A program made the position numbers and the translations under genes. From the NCBI GenBank assembly GCA_903896505.1, contig CAITXU010000286.1:1-39130 (forward strand): DNA of 39,130 nucleotides, read 5' to 3'. Below the pieces are notes generated by a model. It searched no databases. It had not been told where the DNA came from and was given only the letters and a program-made list of their open reading frames with translations. Position 1 is the stretch's first letter; each line of letters starts with the position of its first letter. This stretch comes from an uncultured Verrucomicrobiota bacterium (lineage in GTDB: Bacteria > Verrucomicrobiota > Verrucomicrobiia > Limisphaerales > UBA9464). Shown here in pieces: positions 16,405 to 25,000 of this stretch.

Positions 16405-17976
16405 TCAGACAGTGTCTGGAGCCTGCAACCGCGGAACCTCCCGCAGGTTGGACGAAAGCGGTTGGATTTCTTCCAACACCTCCTTTTCAGCTTTTCCAGT
16501 CAACCGCGTTAGCCGGTCCCCGGCTGGTCTTACTCGCTTCTCATAGCTTGAGACGGCTCCGTTGAACGCTTCCGATGCATCGTTCAGTCCTTTTCGAATG
16601 CGCTCAAAGTGGCCCAGGAAGGTTTGCACCCGTTCAAACAATTCGCGGGCTGCCTCCCCGATTTGTCGATTGTTGATGGATAATTCGTACTGTTGCCAGC
16701 TCACAGCGACGCTTCGAAGCAGGGCAATCAAGGAAGCCGGGGTTGCCAGTAACACCCGCTTTTCGGCCGCCCAAAGGATTAGTTCGGGGTCACCTTCCAG
16801 AGCGGCACTGAACAGCGATTCAGCCGGAAGAAACAGGACGACAAAATCCAACGCGTTGCTGAATGCTTTCGGATAGTTGCGACCGGCCAGGTCCTTGATG
16901 GTATCCTTGAGATTGCGGGCATGGGCTTCCAAGGCCGCCCGACGTTTCAACTCGTCAGCGGCCCCCAAGGCCTCCAGAAAGGCGAGGTCCGGGACTTTGG
17001 AATCGACCAGAATCACCCGATCACCAGGCAATCGGACGACCAAATCTGGTTTTCCGTCTCCTTCCTTCGTCTGCTCGGTAAAATCACAATGGGCGCTGAG
17101 ACCGGCAGCCTCCACCACCCGGCGCAAGGTTTCCTCGCCCCAACGTCCCCGCGCCTGATTCGAGCTGAGCACCAACCGGAGGCGCTGAGTCTCGTTGGAA
17201 AGCGATTCGCTTTGCGTGGTCAACAACCGCAGTTGCTCCTGAACCTGACCCAGTGAGGTTTGTTGATGGGCTTCGGACTGTTGCAGTCGCTGTTGATACG
17301 AGCGCAGTTGCTCTTCCAGGGGCCGAACCAGCGCCTCAATTTTGGCCTCTCTTTGGGCCATATCCCCCTCAGCTAAGGCCTTGAATCCAGCAAACTTCTC
17401 ACCGGCAAGGCGCAGGAACTCGGGATTGTTGGCCGACAAAGCCTCAGCGGCCAACCCCTTGAATTGATCCCGGAGAAGCGCGAGTGAACGTTCTCCTGCC
17501 TGCCGCAGCTCCGCGAGAGCGACATCGTGCTTTTCGCGCTGAGTCCGCACGCTTTCCTCGTGAAAGCGACGCTGCTCGGTCAAAAGCGTGTTCGCTTTTT
17601 CGACCTCCGCCCGCAAGGTGGCCCGGTCGGCCTCCAGAATTGAGGCCTGACTCCGCAAGGACGCCACCAGTTCCCGCCCCTGCCGCGCTTCTTCGGCTCG
17701 AACCTCCGCCATCTGCTCGGCGGCCAGTCTGCGTCCCTCCAGAGCCGCAGCCGAGGCCCGGGAGTCCGCCAATGCCTGACGCAGTTGACTCAACTCCGTT
17801 TCCTTCGAAGACAACTGACTCCTCAATTCCACTTCCATGCGGTCGTCGGGAGCCGCAGCCCGTCGAAGGAAGACAAGCCATGCAGCAATGGCACCGCCGA
17901 TGGAAACCAAAACGGAGAGGGTCAGGAGGAGTTCTGTTCCTCCGAGAACCGCAACGATCGATGCGAAAACAATCAT
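16405..17976 (-). CDS. rmuC: DNA recombination protein RmuC
   Basis: A 523-residue protein. One N-terminal membrane segment (residues 1-38) is followed by a long coiled coil (about 45-260) and the RmuC nuclease-like domain. GRWGEETLRRVVEAAGL and VDSKVPDLAFLEALGA are the conserved RmuC segments. The family limits DNA rearrangements at inverted repeats and may process DNA ends; its chemistry is not settled. The frame is open to 18123, but the ATG at 17976 begins MIVFASIVAVLGG, directly before the membrane segment. It lies 36 bases upstream of the flavoprotein gene and could share its transcript. Confidence 0.93.
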   Translation of the reverse strand: MIVFASIVAVLGGTELLLTLSVLVSIGGAIAAWLVFLRRAAAPDDRMEVELRSQLSSKETELSQLRQALADSRASAAALEGRRLAAEQMAEVRAEEARQGRELVASLRSQASILEADRATLRAEVEKANTLLTEQRRFHEESVRTQREKHDVALAELRQAGERSLALLRDQFKGLAAEALSANNPEFLRLAGEKFAGFKALAEGDMAQREAKIEALVRPLEEQLRSYQQRLQQSEAHQQTSLGQVQEQLRLLTTQSESLSNETQRLRLVLSSNQARGRWGEETLRRVVEAAGLSAHCDFTEQTKEGDGKPDLVVRLPGDRVILVDSKVPDLAFLEALGAADELKRRAALEAHARNLKDTIKDLAGRNYPKAFSNALDFVVLFLPAESLFSAALEGDPELILWAAEKRVLLATPASLIALLRSVAVSWQQYELSINNRQIGEAARELFERVQTFLGHFERIRKGLNDASEAFNGAVSSYEKRVRPAGDRLTRLTGKAEKEVLEEIQPLSSNLREVPRLQAPDTV

Positions 17977-18185
17977 GAAATGTTCCAACTCGTGATCCCC
18001 GTGTTCAGAGCCAGGAAATGGGAAGTTAATCGCCACTGGGCCGACATGCACGCATATCGGGTCGGCAAGTTTCGAGTCACAATCTCGCAACGTGCTTTTG
18101 ACAAAAGCCGCCCGCATCGACAACGTTCCGGCATCGGCTTCAACCCAGGCCGCTCTGTTCCTTACGCTGGACCATTGTTTCCGTC

Positions 18186-18773
18186 ATGACAACCGTCTCC
18201 CCATCTCCGCGCCAAAAATCCGCCGCAGGCGCCGCCGTCACCATTTTGGTCATCCTTTCCGCGGCCATTTGCGTCCTCTGCGTCATCCAGTGGGTGGTCC
18301 AGTCAAAACTTCGGGAGCGCATTGAAGAGGAGAACAAGGCAAAGAATGTGGCCCTCGCTCGCGCATCCGAACAGGAGGCTCAAGCCAAGCGCTACAGCTT
18401 TGAAATCGAACGTCTCGACAAGGAAAGCAAAGGCAGTCAGGACCTCATTCGTTCCAACAAGTTCGAGCTGAGCGCCCTCAAACTCGAAGTCAACCGGCTC
18501 ACGCACGACAACGAAAAGTTGACCAACTCGGTCGAAACCTACAAAGCCGCCTACGAAAAGGCCAACGCAGCCATTCTACAACAGAATGAGGCGGTCAAGA
18601 CCCAGAATGCGGCCCTCAAAACGGTTGCAGAAGAACGCAATGCCCTGGCGGAGAAGTACAATAAACTGGCGGAGGACTACAACAAGGCGGTCACCGAGTT
18701 CAATAATCTGGTTGAACAGGTCAAGAAAGAGCGGGAAGCGGCAGCCCAGGCAGCTGAAAAGGAAAAGAAATAG
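18186..18773 (+). CDS. Single-pass membrane coiled-coil protein, unknown function
   Basis: A 195-residue protein. A short basic N-terminus precedes one strong membrane helix (residues 14-37, AAVTILVILSAAICVLCVI). Almost all the rest is a charged, Ala/Glu/Lys-rich coiled coil ending in KEKK. There is no recognisable enzymatic domain. Proteins like this often space envelope or division complexes, but nothing here proves that. It is divergent from rmuC across about 209 bases and is followed by the LRR gene on the same strand. Confidence 0.8.
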   Translation: MTTVSPSPRQKSAAGAAVTILVILSAAICVLCVIQWVVQSKLRERIEEENKAKNVALARASEQEAQAKRYSFEIERLDKESKGSQDLIRSNKFELSALKLEVNRLTHDNEKLTNSVETYKAAYEKANAAILQQNEAVKTQNAALKTVAEERNALAEKYNKLAEDYNKAVTEFNNLVEQVKKEREAAAQAAEKEKK

Positions 18774-18938
18774 TGGGCTCCGGACGGGGTGAAAACCCAA
18801 CGCCGGTGAATGCAGCGTGACCAAATGGCGTCTTGACGGAGACAGCCCTGGTTCCAACATTTCCTGATGACACCGTCACAGCGACTCTTGGGTCTTACTG
18901 GCCCGTCCGAAATGGCTTCTCGCCGAACGTCGTCAATC

Positions 18939-19805
18939 ATGATGCCATTTCCTTTGACATGCCATACGGCCCTTAAGATCGCGCTGTTGTGTTGCTCGCT
19001 GATGATGGGTCTGCGTGCCGTTCAGGCTGACGACGCGGCCCCCGTTCGCTCCATTTTCGCGGATTCGCGGTTGGAGTCCGCCATCCGGCAGCAGGTTTTT
19101 GCCAAGCGCTGGACTAATTCCCCGCTCACGGCAGAGGACGTCGTCCATGTGGCCACGGTGAATGCCAATGGGCAGGGAATCACCAACCTGTCCGGTTTGG
19201 AGTATTGCCGGGAACTGGCCTCGGCAGACCTTGCGGGAAATCAAATCACCGACCTCACACCCATTTCCGGACTGCGTCAGTTGCAGTACCTGAATCTCGC
19301 AACCAACCACATTCAGGAGCTGGCGCCCCTGGCCACCAACGGAGCCCTGCAATATCTCGAGCTTTCCCACAATCACGTCACTGATTTCAGTCCGCTCCAC
19401 GGCCTGAGCAATCTCGCCAATCTGTACCTCGGCTACAATGCGGTCCGCAGCCTCGCACCAGCCACCAACTTTCACCGCTTGGTCTCGCTCTATCTGGATC
19501 ACAACCAAATCACGAGTCTCGCCGGTTTGGAGCAGATTCCATCCGTCAACAGCTTCTCCGTGGCACACAACCGGATTGCCGACCTGACTCCGTTGCAGGC
19601 TTTGCAATCGCCGACATTCCTCTTTCTGGAGAACAATGATTTTCAGGAAATTGGCCCCCTCGACGCCTCACTGCGCAAAGACCTTGCGGGCCCAAAACGA
19701 TTTTCTCCATTTGTGCATATCTACGTGGGCCATAATCCCTGGAGTTCGGCGAGCCGGGAGTTGATCAAGAAGGGCAAGGCTGACGGATTCAGATACCATG
19801 AGTGA
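18939..19805 (+). CDS. Secreted leucine-rich repeat protein (SDS22/internalin type)
   Basis: A protein of about 288 residues. The signal peptide ends near LRAVQA. From about residue 85 there are seven or so 22-residue repeats of the form LxxLxLxxNxIxDLxPL, for example LQYLNLATNHIQELAPL and LVSLYLDHNQITSLAGL. The product is probably an extracellular or periplasmic protein-binding surface. The frame is open back to 18867, but the ATG at 18939 (or 18942) places MPFPLTCHTALKIALLCC as the signal, and it was preferred. The partner is unknown. It is followed by glutathione peroxidase 51 bases later. Confidence 0.85.
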   Translation: MMPFPLTCHTALKIALLCCSLMMGLRAVQADDAAPVRSIFADSRLESAIRQQVFAKRWTNSPLTAEDVVHVATVNANGQGITNLSGLEYCRELASADLAGNQITDLTPISGLRQLQYLNLATNHIQELAPLATNGALQYLELSHNHVTDFSPLHGLSNLANLYLGYNAVRSLAPATNFHRLVSLYLDHNQITSLAGLEQIPSVNSFSVAHNRIADLTPLQALQSPTFLFLENNDFQEIGPLDASLRKDLAGPKRFSPFVHIYVGHNPWSSASRELIKKGKADGFRYHE

Positions 19806-19817
19806 ATGGGCCCGGTT

Positions 19818-19845
19818 TTGACTCTCCGCCAAATAAACTTATATT
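19818..19845 (+). promoter_or_regulatory. Predicted promoter just upstream of gpx
   Basis: TTGACT (19818-19823) and TATATT (19840-19845) are spaced 16 bases apart. The predicted transcript start would be only about 5 bases before the ATG at 19857, so a nearly leaderless mRNA is implied. This is prediction only. Confidence 0.45.
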
Positions 19846-19856
19846 CGCCTGACAAA

Positions 19857-20402
19857 ATGAAAACCATTCATCGTCTAGCCACCACGCTCTTGCTTGCCAT
19901 GTCCACCTTTGCCGCCACCCCTCTGCAGGAGATTCCCCTCAAGGATATTGATGGGAAACCGACCTCGCTGAAATCGTACTCGGGGAAAGTGGTTTTGGTC
20001 GTCAATGTGGCTTCAAAATGCGGGTTGACTCCCCAGTATGAAGCACTGGAAGGCATCTACAAAAAGTATCAAGGCAAGGGTCTGGTCGTGGTCGGTTTCC
20101 CCTGCAATGACTTTGCCGGGCAGGAACCGGGCACTGCCGACGAAATCAAGACCTTCTGCTCCACCAAGTACAATGTCACTTTCCCTTTGATGTCCAAGCT
20201 GCACGTCAAGGGTTCCGAACAACATCCTCTCTATGCCCATTTGACCGGCAAAGAGGCCAAATTCCCGGGCGACATCGAATGGAACTTCGGGAAGTTCCTG
20301 GTCGGGCGGAATGGCGAAGTGGTGGCCCGGTTCAGTCCCAAGACCAAACCTGATGACGCAGAAGTCGTTGCGGCCATCGAGGCGGCCCTCAAGGCCAAGT
20401 AA
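19857..20402 (+). CDS. Exported glutathione peroxidase family thiol peroxidase
   Basis: A 181-residue enzyme with an N-terminal signal (MKTIHRLATTLLLAMSTFAA). Family residues are the peroxidatic Cys in ASKCGLTPQY, Gln in DFAGQEPG and Trp in IEWNFGKFLV. A second Cys in FPCNDF and one in KTFCSTKY may act in resolution. It reduces hydroperoxides, and in bacteria it usually takes electrons from thioredoxin rather than glutathione. The signal peptide suggests it acts in the periplasm. The frame is open to 19806, but only the ATG at 19857 starts the signal. Confidence 0.93.
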   Translation: MKTIHRLATTLLLAMSTFAATPLQEIPLKDIDGKPTSLKSYSGKVVLVVNVASKCGLTPQYEALEGIYKKYQGKGLVVVGFPCNDFAGQEPGTADEIKTFCSTKYNVTFPLMSKLHVKGSEQHPLYAHLTGKEAKFPGDIEWNFGKFLVGRNGEVVARFSPKTKPDDAEVVAAIEAALKAK

Positions 20403-20464
20403 GACCGAATCCTTCAGGGTTTGGTTTGATTCGCGACTGGATCAAAAAGTGGCTGCGTGATGGT

Positions 20465-21580
20465 TCAAGACGATGACTTGGCCATCACGTTTCGGTAGAG
20501 CTGGAGGTATTGCTGGCTGACGGCGGTGGCACTTCGCTCGCGGACGCTTTGTCGAATCTGTTCCGGTGTTCCGAACATGGGTTTACCTTCTGCCAGCAGG
20601 CTCAACTGATGGGCAAGGTCCTCAGCGTCGTCGGTGCGAAAATGAACTCCCGAAACGCCACTTTTGACGAGGTCGACATTTCCTCCGCTGTCGGAGACAA
20701 TCGCCGGAATTCCTCCAGCCAGCGCCTCCATCAACGAAACCGAACACGGTTCGTTGCGGGACAGAACCACATACCCATCGGATTCGGCCAAAACCGCCGG
20801 CACGTTGGTGGTGGGACCCGCAAGGACAAACTGCTGACCCAAGCCCGCATCCAAAATTTTTCGCCGCAAACTTGCGGCATAGGTTTGGGCTGGTGCGTCT
20901 GAAGTTGTAGGACCGTAGACGGTGAATTGAATCAGGTCTCTTACTGCTGGAGCCAGTCGAAGCAGGGCATCCGCGAAAATATCCCATCGCTTCCATGCGA
21001 CCAGATTGCCGACACCGACAAGTCGGATGGGGCGATCCCGGGGTAGCTGGTTGGAAGGGCGAAGCGGCGCGTTGAAAAAAACATCACTGCAACAGGCGGA
21101 GATGAGTTCCACCCGACGGGGGCGAACCTCAACGCCATAGTGCGAGGCCATGGCCGGAGTCAAAAAGACCCATCGAACCCGCCCCCACCGACTCGCCATC
21201 CGATACATCCCGACTCGCTGGGCATAGGTGTGGCTCGTAAAAACACACCGACGATTTCCCGCGGCGGCGAGCAGCAAAACGAGAGGAAATGAACCGCGGG
21301 TATGTCCGTGGACGATATCGAACGACTCGTCGTTCAACAATTGTCGCAAACCTCCAAAAGAGCGAAAAGCCTGCCATAGAAGACGCCCATGGGATGCATC
21401 TTCGTCCGTTGCCGCAGAACTCCGTCGAAACTCCAAGGAGGGCTTCCGTTTTTCAACAAAAGCCTGGTTGACCCAGACCGCATGCTGACAAAGACCTTCA
21501 GTGGCAGTCTGAAGGGACCTGACCACGGACAGGATGCCGCCGGTATCCTCCGAATTTCCAAGAAGATGAAGGACTCTCAC
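20465..21580 (-). CDS. GT4-family glycosyltransferase
   Basis: A 371-residue retaining glycosyltransferase. The GT-B fold starts MRVLHLLGNSEDTGGILSVV with the acceptor-side Gly-rich loop, and the donor domain has LVGVGNLVAWKRWD. NEPCSVSLMEALAGGIPAI is the EX7E motif of GT4. Related enzymes build exopolysaccharide or LPS glycans. The donor and acceptor are unknown. It starts 12 bases after the ACT gene stop, so it is the tail of the gltB-ACT operon, a surprising pairing for a sugar transferase. Confidence 0.9.
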   Translation of the reverse strand: MRVLHLLGNSEDTGGILSVVRSLQTATEGLCQHAVWVNQAFVEKRKPSLEFRRSSAATDEDASHGRLLWQAFRSFGGLRQLLNDESFDIVHGHTRGSFPLVLLLAAAGNRRCVFTSHTYAQRVGMYRMASRWGRVRWVFLTPAMASHYGVEVRPRRVELISACCSDVFFNAPLRPSNQLPRDRPIRLVGVGNLVAWKRWDIFADALLRLAPAVRDLIQFTVYGPTTSDAPAQTYAASLRRKILDAGLGQQFVLAGPTTNVPAVLAESDGYVVLSRNEPCSVSLMEALAGGIPAIVSDSGGNVDLVKSGVSGVHFRTDDAEDLAHQLSLLAEGKPMFGTPEQIRQSVRERSATAVSQQYLQLYRNVMAKSSS

Positions 21581-21592
21581 GCATCCGTTCTT

Positions 21593-22048
21593 TCACACCG
21601 GGCTCCTGGCACTCTTTCTCGGAGGCTTTGCAGGTGATTCAATGGCTTCACTGGAAACCGCATTGAGTATTTTTAGCGCTTTTTTACAATTGCTGGCGCG
21701 TAGAATCAGGACCCCGGTCTTTTGTTGCGGGCCGGTGGCACAGTAGGCGTAATCAATGTTGATTTTTGCATCGGCAAGTTTTTGGGCAATGGAGGCCAGC
21801 GAGCCCGGACGATTATCGCCTGTCACCATCAACACCTCGCTTTCCACCACCAAGGCACCGCGTTCCTCGAAGACGTCCAGGGCTTTCCGATGGTCGCTCA
21901 CGACCATGCGAACGACCGTATGATCGACGGTGTCATTGGTGGAAAAGGCGATGATGTTGACCTTGGCTTCGGCCAATGCCTCACAAACCCGGGCCAAAGT
22001 TCCGGGGCGGTTGTCGAGAAACAACGCCAATTGGGTGGTCAATTCCAT
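21593..22048 (-). CDS. Tandem ACT-domain protein
   Basis: A 151-residue protein made of two ACT domains. The first runs from LALFLDNRPGTLARVCEALAEAKVNI and the second from VLMVTGDNRPGSLASIAQKLADAKINI. NRPG with the following helix is the ligand-binding edge where ACT domains bind amino acids. The remaining tail is short and basic (PAKPPRKSARSPV). It has no catalytic domain, so it is probably a small regulator or sensor. It follows gltB by 12 bases, which points to a link with glutamate or amide-nitrogen metabolism (inference). Confidence 0.9.
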   Translation of the reverse strand: MELTTQLALFLDNRPGTLARVCEALAEAKVNIIAFSTNDTVDHTVVRMVVSDHRKALDVFEERGALVVESEVLMVTGDNRPGSLASIAQKLADAKINIDYAYCATGPQQKTGVLILRASNCKKALKILNAVSSEAIESPAKPPRKSARSPV

Positions 22049-22060
22049 GGGGTATAGCCG

Positions 22061-25000
22061 TTAGTACTTCGTTCCCGGATCGACGGCAACAGTCGCCTGC
22101 GATGCCAAAAGTGACTCTGTGGCGGGTTTTTCTGGTTCATGCACCGGCTGACTCGATGGTCGAGCCTCGGCCGGTCGTGGCACAACCACCCAGAATTGGG
22201 ATCGACTCTGGCTCCATGATTTCAGTACCCCCCCTGCCCTGGGTGACTCCGTGGCTTCCAGGTGGGCGTAAATCAAAGCCTCGAGCCGCTTGGCTTCGTC
22301 ATCGTGGGTCAAACGTTCCAGTTCCACCATGCCCGGATTGAATCGGCCGGGAAGTTGGTTCTCGGGGTCCCAGACATACGCGCGGCCACCACTCATCCCG
22401 GCCGCAAAATTTCGCCCCGTCTCTCCGAGCACCACAACGGTCCCTCCCGTCATGTACTCACAACCGTGATCACCGACACCTTCGACCACCGCAACCCCGC
22501 CCGAATTCCGGACTCCAAACCGCTCACCGGCGCGACCAGCGGCCAGAAGGCGCCCCCCGGTGGCACCATAGAGGCAGACGTTGCCCACCACACTATTGTC
22601 CGACCAGCCATACCGCACATCGTCTGGAGGACGAACGACAATTTCTCCACCATTCATTCCCTTGCCCACGTAGTCGTTTGCCTCGCCAATGAGGATGAGT
22701 CGGACACCGCGCGCCAGAAAACATCCAAGGCTTTGTCCAGCACTCCCGCGAAGTGTGATTTCCAATCGGGAACCTTCCGGCAAACCTTTGTCTCCAAACG
22801 AATAGCCAATGTGGCCCGAAACCCGGGTCCCAATATTTCTGTGGGTGTTGTTGATCTTGTAGCTCAGAACCGCGACGCCTTTGCCCTGCAGGGCAACCCG
22901 GGCATCCGTCATAATCCGATCATCCAGGGAACTGTCGCCGAATCGCTCGTTACGTTCGCGGGTGTGAATCCGCGTGGAGGTCCCGGAGGAATCCACCTGC
23001 GCGAGCAATCGGTCCAACTGGAGTGAATCCACCTTGGAACGAATGTCCTCAGGGAAATCGGACGACGGGCGCCGCTCCAACAAATCCGTGCGTCCAATGA
23101 TTTCGTCGAGTTTTCGGAATCCGAGTTGAGCCAGAATTTCCCTCACCTCCTGTGCCACGGCGTTAAAAAAGGCCACCAGATTTTCCGGCTTCCCCTTGAA
23201 TTTCAGCCGCAGTTCCTCCTTCTGGGTGGCTACCCCAACCGGACAGGTATTGAGGTGGCAAACGCGGAACATGGCACATCCCGCAGCGACCAGGGCTGCT
23301 GTCCCAAAATTGTATTCTTCTGCCCCCAACAGCGCGGCCATGACCAAATCCCTGCCGGTTTTCATGCCGCCATCCGTCCGAATAACAATGCGCGACCGCA
23401 GGTCATTCAGCATCAGGGTTTGCTGTGCTTCGGCGACACCGAACTCCCATGGACTTCCCGTGTTCTTGATGGAGCTCAGTGGCGAAGCACCTGTGCCACC
23501 ATCATGGCCGGAAATGAGAACCACATCCGCGTAGGCTTTTGCCACCCCTGCCGCCACGGTGCCCACTCCGGCACAAGCCACCAATTTCACGCACACTTTC
23601 GCACGTGGGTTGACCTGCTTTAGATCATAAATTAATTGCGAGAGATCTTCGATGGAGTAGATGTCATGATGCGGAGGGGGTGAGATCAGAGGCACTCCAG
23701 GGACACTGAACCGAAGAGTCGCGATCAATGGACTAACCTTGTGGCCGGGCAGCTGCCCGCCTTCACCTGGTTTCGCCCCTTGAGCCATCTTAATCTCGAT
23801 TTCCTGGGCACTCGCCAGATAGGCTGGAGTGACACCAAACCGGCCCGAAGCCACCTGTTTGATGGCCGAGTTCTTTTCGGTGCTATACCGCGAGGGGTCT
23901 TCACCACCTTCACCGGAATTCGACTTGCCGCCGATGCTGTTCATGGCAATGGCAAGGCATTCGTGGGCCTCTGGCGAGAGCGCACCCAGAGACATTCCCG
24001 CGCTGGTAAACCGCCGCCGGATATCCTCGATCGGCTCCACCTCCTCCACGGGCACCGGATTTGCTGAAGTCTTGAATCGCAACAAATCCCGGGGACTCAC
24101 CGGTTCCCGCCTTTCGACGGTTTCCATGTACTTTAAAAACTCCTCTCGTTTGGCGGACTTGATGAACCGGTGAAGAGTTCCCACCACCTGGGGATTGTAT
24201 GCATGGTATTCGCCACGCCCGCCTTTGGCCACCCGGTAGCTGCCACCCACGTCGAGCATCGCTGCCTCGGGCACAGCATAGCCCGCCTGATGCCGTCGCA
24301 ACGAATCGACGGCAATCTCGTTGAAGCCCAATCCGCCGATGTGACTCACCGTGCCAAAAAAGCAACGATCAATCACTTCCTGGCCAATTCCAATGGCTTC
24401 GAAAATCTGGCCGCCCCGATAACTGGCGATTGTGGAGATTCCCATCTTGGCCATGACCTTGAGCAAACCGGCTTCAATCGCCTTGCGGTAATTGGCCACG
24501 GCTTTGTCGAGAGTGATCTCCCCGTATTTACCGGCCTCGACCTCAGCCCTTATCGTATCGATGGCCAGATACGGGTTGACGGCACTGGCACCAAACCCGA
24601 CCAACGCCGCCACATGGTGGACATCCCGGCATTCACCGCTCTCACAGACGACTGAGCATCTGAGGCGTTTGCCTGCACGGATCAAATGGTGATGGACTCC
24701 GCCAATGGCGAGCAACATCGGGATGGGCGCACGTTTGGCATCCACACCCCGATCACTGAGAATCAGAATCGTGTTCCCATCATCCACAGCGCGCTCAGCC
24801 CGTTCGCAAGCAGCCATCAATGCGGTTTCGAGAGCCCCCGCTCCACCCTCGACCGGAAAATGGCAGGGGATCGTTACCGCTTGAAACGCGGGATCGGGAA
24901 GCGACCGGAGTGAGGCCAGTTCGTAATCGAAAAGAAACGGGGACTCGAGCCGCACCTGACGGGCATGGTCTGGAGTCTCCTCCAACCAGGACCTGCGCGC

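Noticed and set aside
16400..16416. Short perfect palindrome CAGACAGTGTCTG at the 3' end of rmuC
   Set aside because: It is inside coding sequence and is too short to distinguish from chance.
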